Below are positions 61,074 to 64,000 of a DNA stretch of 64,000 nt, piece after piece (position 1 is the first letter of the stretch; every line of letters starts with the position of its first letter). Below the pieces are notes generated by a model. The model saw nothing but the letters and a program-made list of their open reading frames with translations. It was not told the origin of the DNA and ran no database searches. The position numbers and the translations under genes are program-made. Source of the DNA: G964291335 sp964291335 (GTDB taxonomy: Bacteria > Chloroflexota > Dehalococcoidia > Lucifugimonadales > UBA3495). The stretch spans positions 682,001-746,000 of the forward strand of contig OZ219748.1 of NCBI GenBank assembly GCA_964291335.2, read 5' to 3'.

Positions 61074-62873
61074 CTAGCGCTGCCGCCGTTCTTGTCGGTG
61101 GGCTTGCACCATATCGCCGACTTGAAAGTCGTTGAAGTTGGTTAGCAAGATGCCGCAGTCCATGCCATTGGTAACCTCATTGACCTCGTCCCGGAAGTGG
61201 CGCAAGCTGGCAATGTCAGTTTCGAATACCGACTTCCCTTCCCGCAGCACCCGTACGGCTGCCCCCCGGGGTATGCGGCCATCCATAACACGGCAACCGG
61301 CAATCTTAACGCCGCGACGGGACGGGAATATCTCGCGGATTTCAGCCTGCCCCAGGATAACGTCGTTAAATGTGGGTTCCAGCATACCGTGAAGGGCCTG
61401 CTCCACATCCTCAATCATCTGGTAAATAATGTCGTAGTGGCGTATTTCCACGCCCGCCCTTTCGGCTATCCGATCCACGCCGATTTCATTGCCCACGGAA
61501 AAACCAATAATAATGGCGTCCGAGGCGCTGGCCAGCAGGACATCGGATTCAGTAATGTTGCCGCTGCCGGCGTGGAGAATACGCACCCGCGCTTCGGCCT
61601 CGGCTAAATGCTCCAGGGATTGCCGTAATGCCTCCACGCTGCCCTGCACATCGGCTTTAAGGACCAGGTTCAACTCCTTAATGTCGCCGGCGTCGATTTG
61701 CTTGACCACTTCCTCGAGGGTCAAAGCCCGTGCTTGAGACTGTTGGGAAGATTTGGCCCGTACCCGTTCCTGAACGGCGGCACGGGCGGTTCGTTCACTG
61801 GGAAATACCGCCATTAAATCGCCGGCCTCGGGCAGGGCGCTGAACCCCAGCACCTCGGCGGGCTCGGCGGGCGCCGCTTTCTCGATTGGGAGGCCGCGGT
61901 CATTGGACAGGGCTTTCACCCGCCCCCAGGCAGTGCCAGCAACCACATGATCGCCCACCGTTAAGGTGCCGCGCTGCACCAGAACCGTTGCCGTAGGGCC
62001 CCGCTTGCGATCCAGCTTGGCCTCAATCACTACCCCGCTGGCAGGCCGTTCCGGGTTGGCTTTCAGTTCGGCCAGCTCGGACACCACCAGCAAATTCTCC
62101 AGCAGGTCGTCAATGCCCTCGCCAGTACGAGCGGAAACCGGCACAGAAACCACGTCTCCGCCCCAGTCTTCCACCAGCAGGTTATGCTGGCTGAGCTGCC
62201 GCTTGACCCGTTCCGGGTCGGCGCCGGGCAAATCCATCTTGTTAATGGCAATGACGATTGGCACATCTGCTGCCTTGGCGTGGTCGATAGCTTCCTCGGT
62301 TTGGGGCATAATGCCGTCGTCGGCGGCCACTACCAGCACGGCGATGTCCGTTACTCGCGCCCCGCGGGAGCGAATGGAAGTAAAGGCTTCATGGCCCGGC
62401 GTATCCAGAAAGGTAATCCGCTGGCCATTGTATTCTACCTGGTAGGCGCCGATATGCTGCGTAATGCCGCCGATTTCCCGGTCGGCTACGTGGGCATTGC
62501 GAATTGTGTCCAGCAGGCTGGTCTTGCCATGATCAACGTGCCCCAGGATTGTAACCACCGGCGGCCTTCCTGCCAGGACGGATTCATCCTCGGCGGTGGC
62601 GCTGCCGGCTGCGCTGGACAGGGAGCCGGTTTCGGCTACCGGCTCTGCCACACGGGTACGGATGCCATATGCGGCAGTTACCAGGGAAGCTACTTCGTGG
62701 TCGATGACCTGGTTCATGGATACCATGATGCCGTTACGCATCAGCTGCTTGATGACGTCCACCGGGCTCTGGCCCACCAGGTCAGAAAGTTCCTTGACGG
62801 TCAGAGTCTGTGGCAGCACCAAGGTTCGCGATGGGCCGCGCCGCAGGCTCCGGGTTTGTGATTCAGTCGTCAT
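61074..62873 (-). CDS. infB: Translation initiation factor IF-2
   Basis: IF-2 is the GTPase that places initiator tRNA on the ribosome. Started at ATG 62873 (GGAGGG upstream) it has 599 residues, much shorter than the roughly 900 of many bacteria. The N-terminal part is just an IF2_N-like domain (VKELSDLVGQSPVDVIKQLM). G-domain motifs are GHVDHGKTS near 110, DTPGHEAF near 156 and NKMD near 210, followed by domains II to IV (C-terminal VGDMVQAHRQ). The short N-terminus fits Dehalococcoidia-type IF-2. A 47-residue in-frame extension overlaps the ylxR gene and is not used. Confidence 0.96.
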   Translation of the reverse strand: MTTESQTRSLRRGPSRTLVLPQTLTVKELSDLVGQSPVDVIKQLMRNGIMVSMNQVIDHEVASLVTAAYGIRTRVAEPVAETGSLSSAAGSATAEDESVLAGRPPVVTILGHVDHGKTSLLDTIRNAHVADREIGGITQHIGAYQVEYNGQRITFLDTPGHEAFTSIRSRGARVTDIAVLVVAADDGIMPQTEEAIDHAKAADVPIVIAINKMDLPGADPERVKRQLSQHNLLVEDWGGDVVSVPVSARTGEGIDDLLENLLVVSELAELKANPERPASGVVIEAKLDRKRGPTATVLVQRGTLTVGDHVVAGTAWGRVKALSNDRGLPIEKAAPAEPAEVLGFSALPEAGDLMAVFPSERTARAAVQERVRAKSSQQSQARALTLEEVVKQIDAGDIKELNLVLKADVQGSVEALRQSLEHLAEAEARVRILHAGSGNITESDVLLASASDAIIIGFSVGNEIGVDRIAERAGVEIRHYDIIYQMIEDVEQALHGMLEPTFNDVILGQAEIREIFPSRRGVKIAGCRVMDGRIPRGAAVRVLREGKSVFETDIASLRHFRDEVNEVTNGMDCGILLTNFNDFQVGDMVQAHRQERRQR

Positions 62874-62874
62874 T

Positions 62875-63171
62875 CTATCCCTCCAACGACGCTCGGCCGG
62901 CCATCCGCTCTCGGAAGAAAGCCAGTAGTGCCTCCCGTTCCTCCGGGGGCATGGCAACTTTAAGGCTGCGTTCCAGGCCGCCTTTGCGGACACCCTTTTC
63001 CCAGCATTCAGCATTGGCGCACAGGTAGGCGCCCCGGCCTGAGGATTTACCGGTGGCGTCTGGTTGCACTGCGCCCTGGGGAGTACGGACTATGCGAGTC
63101 AACTCGCGCTTGGCCTTCCTCTGCCCACAGGCCACACAGCGGCGTTCCGGTATATGCCGAACCCTGACCAA
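62875..63171 (-). CDS. ylxR: YlxR/DUF448 RNA-binding protein (RnpM-like)
   Basis: A 98-residue protein with the family motifs RRCVACGQRKAKRELTRIVR near the N-terminus and GRGAYLCANAECWEKG near residue 46. YlxR sits between nusA and infB in most bacteria and has been linked to RNase P regulation. It starts at a TTG at 63171 preceded by AGAGGAAG and ends one base before the infB ATG. Confidence 0.92.
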   Translation of the reverse strand: MVRVRHIPERRCVACGQRKAKRELTRIVRTPQGAVQPDATGKSSGRGAYLCANAECWEKGVRKGGLERSLKVAMPPEEREALLAFFRERMAGRASLEG

Positions 63172-63221
63172 CGCTTCCTCTCTCGATGACTGCGAGTGCC
63201 GGTTGAGTTGCCTTGCTCGGC

Positions 63222-64000
63222 CTAGCGTCCGCCCCGGCGGGGCCCGCGTCCGCCGCCGGCATTCCGGCGCGCCCGGCGGCCGCCGCGTCCCCCGCCCCTG
63301 GTTTCATTCACCAAATCCTCGGCAAACCTGATTTTGCCGGCATCGGGAGTCAAAACGGGAACCTGAGGCAATTCAGGGAAGAAATCTTCCTCTTCCTCCT
63401 CCGCCGCTTCATCCATAACATCGGTAAGAGTGAAGGAGGCCAGTTCCTCCACACTGATGCTGGCTGCTTCCGCATCGGAATCCCGGGAATTCGCTTCCTC
63501 TTCACGAATCAGGGCCTCCAGCAAGGAATCCTCGTCCAGTTCGGCGACCGGAGCCTCAAGGTTCGGCTCGGCGACCGTCTCGACCGTCTCCTCGGCAACC
63601 CCGGCGGCCGGCTGGAAAACGGCCTCCGCGGCGGCTCCGGAGACATCAACCGTAGTATCAGCTTCTGCCGGGTCGGGCAGTTGAACTTCCGCGGCTTCGT
63701 CAGCAATGGCAGTTGCAGTAGATGCAGCAACCTGCGCCGCCTCGGCCAAGGCGGCCGAGCGCCGCCGCTCTTCCAGCTCCCGCTGGCGGGTTTCCTGAAT
63801 TTCCTCCCATTCAGAAACCCCCTTAATATCCAGACGCCAGCCGACCAACCGAGCTGCCAGCCGCGCGTTTTGCCCCTCCTTGCCGATGGCCAGGGAAAGC
63901 TGACGGTCCGGCACTACCACAATAGCTGTCTGATCCGCCGGGGCCAACTCCACATGGACCACCTCCGACGGGCTGATCGCCCTGGCAATAAACCCCTTGG
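63222..64000 (-). CDS. nusA: Transcription factor NusA, C-terminal part
   Basis: NusA controls pausing, termination and antitermination. The visible part starts within a KH domain (GFIARAISPSEVVHVELAPA, then SLAIGKEGQNARLAARLVGW, the second KH GxxG). A long acidic tail of about 130 residues follows (MDEAAEEEEEDFFPELP), and the protein ends in a Gly-Arg-rich segment (GGGRGGRRARRNAGGGRG). The acidic then basic tail is an unusual extension compared with short NusA proteins. The N-terminal two thirds lie beyond the window. It heads the visible operon. Confidence 0.93.
   Translation of the reverse strand, partial: KGFIARAISPSEVVHVELAPADQTAIVVVPDRQLSLAIGKEGQNARLAARLVGWRLDIKGVSEWEEIQETRQRELEERRRSAALAEAAQVAASTATAIADEAAEVQLPDPAEADTTVDVSGAAAEAVFQPAAGVAEETVETVAEPNLEAPVAELDEDSLLEALIREEEANSRDSDAEAASISVEELASFTLTDVMDEAAEEEEEDFFPELPQVPVLTPDAGKIRFAEDLVNETRGGGRGGRRARRNAGGGRGPRRGGR

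Overview
The window is GC-rich bacterial DNA, most likely Chloroflexota (Dehalococcoidia-like). That placement is an inference from a very short IF-2, two copies of a DUF5679-type zinc ribbon, and a Gram-positive style LexA box; no rRNA marker is present. Housekeeping genes frame a long accessory and defence region.

Layout. 1-10.7 kb: leuC-leuD (minus), a decayed IS1-family element, an M1 aminopeptidase, an ADP-ribosylglycohydrolase and a full-length metH with a clear terminator, then an RHH regulator and an unknown protein. 11.4-33.4 kb: a complete type I-C CRISPR-Cas locus read on the minus strand (cas3, cas5c, cas8c, cas7, cas4, cas1, cas2, leader, array). I counted 191 full repeats plus one terminal half repeat. 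33.9-37.1 kb: an SDR-like protein, small unknowns, a coiled-coil nuclease-like protein with 21-bp tandem repeats, a zinc-ribbon microprotein and a Gp37/Gp68-family remnant. 37.1-56.1 kb: a second, modification-type defence block on the minus strand: DUF499 ATPase, three small proteins, DUF1156 methyltransferase, PLD-SNF2 helicase, a second PLD-helicase, a large Eco57I-type methyltransferase, and a DUF6978/DUF1828 pair. 56.4-64 kb: Uma2 nuclease, a second IS1-family relic, lexA with promoter and operator, nrtS, a second zinc-ribbon microprotein, and the truB-rbfA-infB-ylxR-nusA operon.

Most interesting signals. (1) The 184-bp gap between cas3 and cas5c holds a degenerate CRISPR repeat followed by a spacer-like sequence. 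It matches (15 of 17 nt from the seed end) a site 105 bp away that is flanked by TTC, the canonical type I-C PAM. That site lies in a putative promoter with an 18-bp dyad, a 24-codon mini-ORF and a 32-bp perfect palindrome. This is the architecture of a CreA/CreR-like self-regulating crRNA, possibly with a CreT-like toxin RNA. (2) The array uses two repeat forms that differ only by inversion of the 20-bp palindromic core: the crRNA loop is GAAA in 87 repeats, including all 78 leader-proximal ones, and UUUC in 104. (3) The translation starts of both cas4 and cas2 lie in duplicated sequence. (4) Several spacers far apart in the array sample the same or homologous protospacers, some from opposite strands, which suggests a long contest with one virus lineage.

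How it fits together: Cas1-Cas2-Cas4 feed the array; Cas5c, Cas8c and Cas7 form the crRNA complex; Cas3 degrades DNA. The neighbouring methyltransferase/helicase/ATPase block probably marks self DNA and attacks unmodified DNA.
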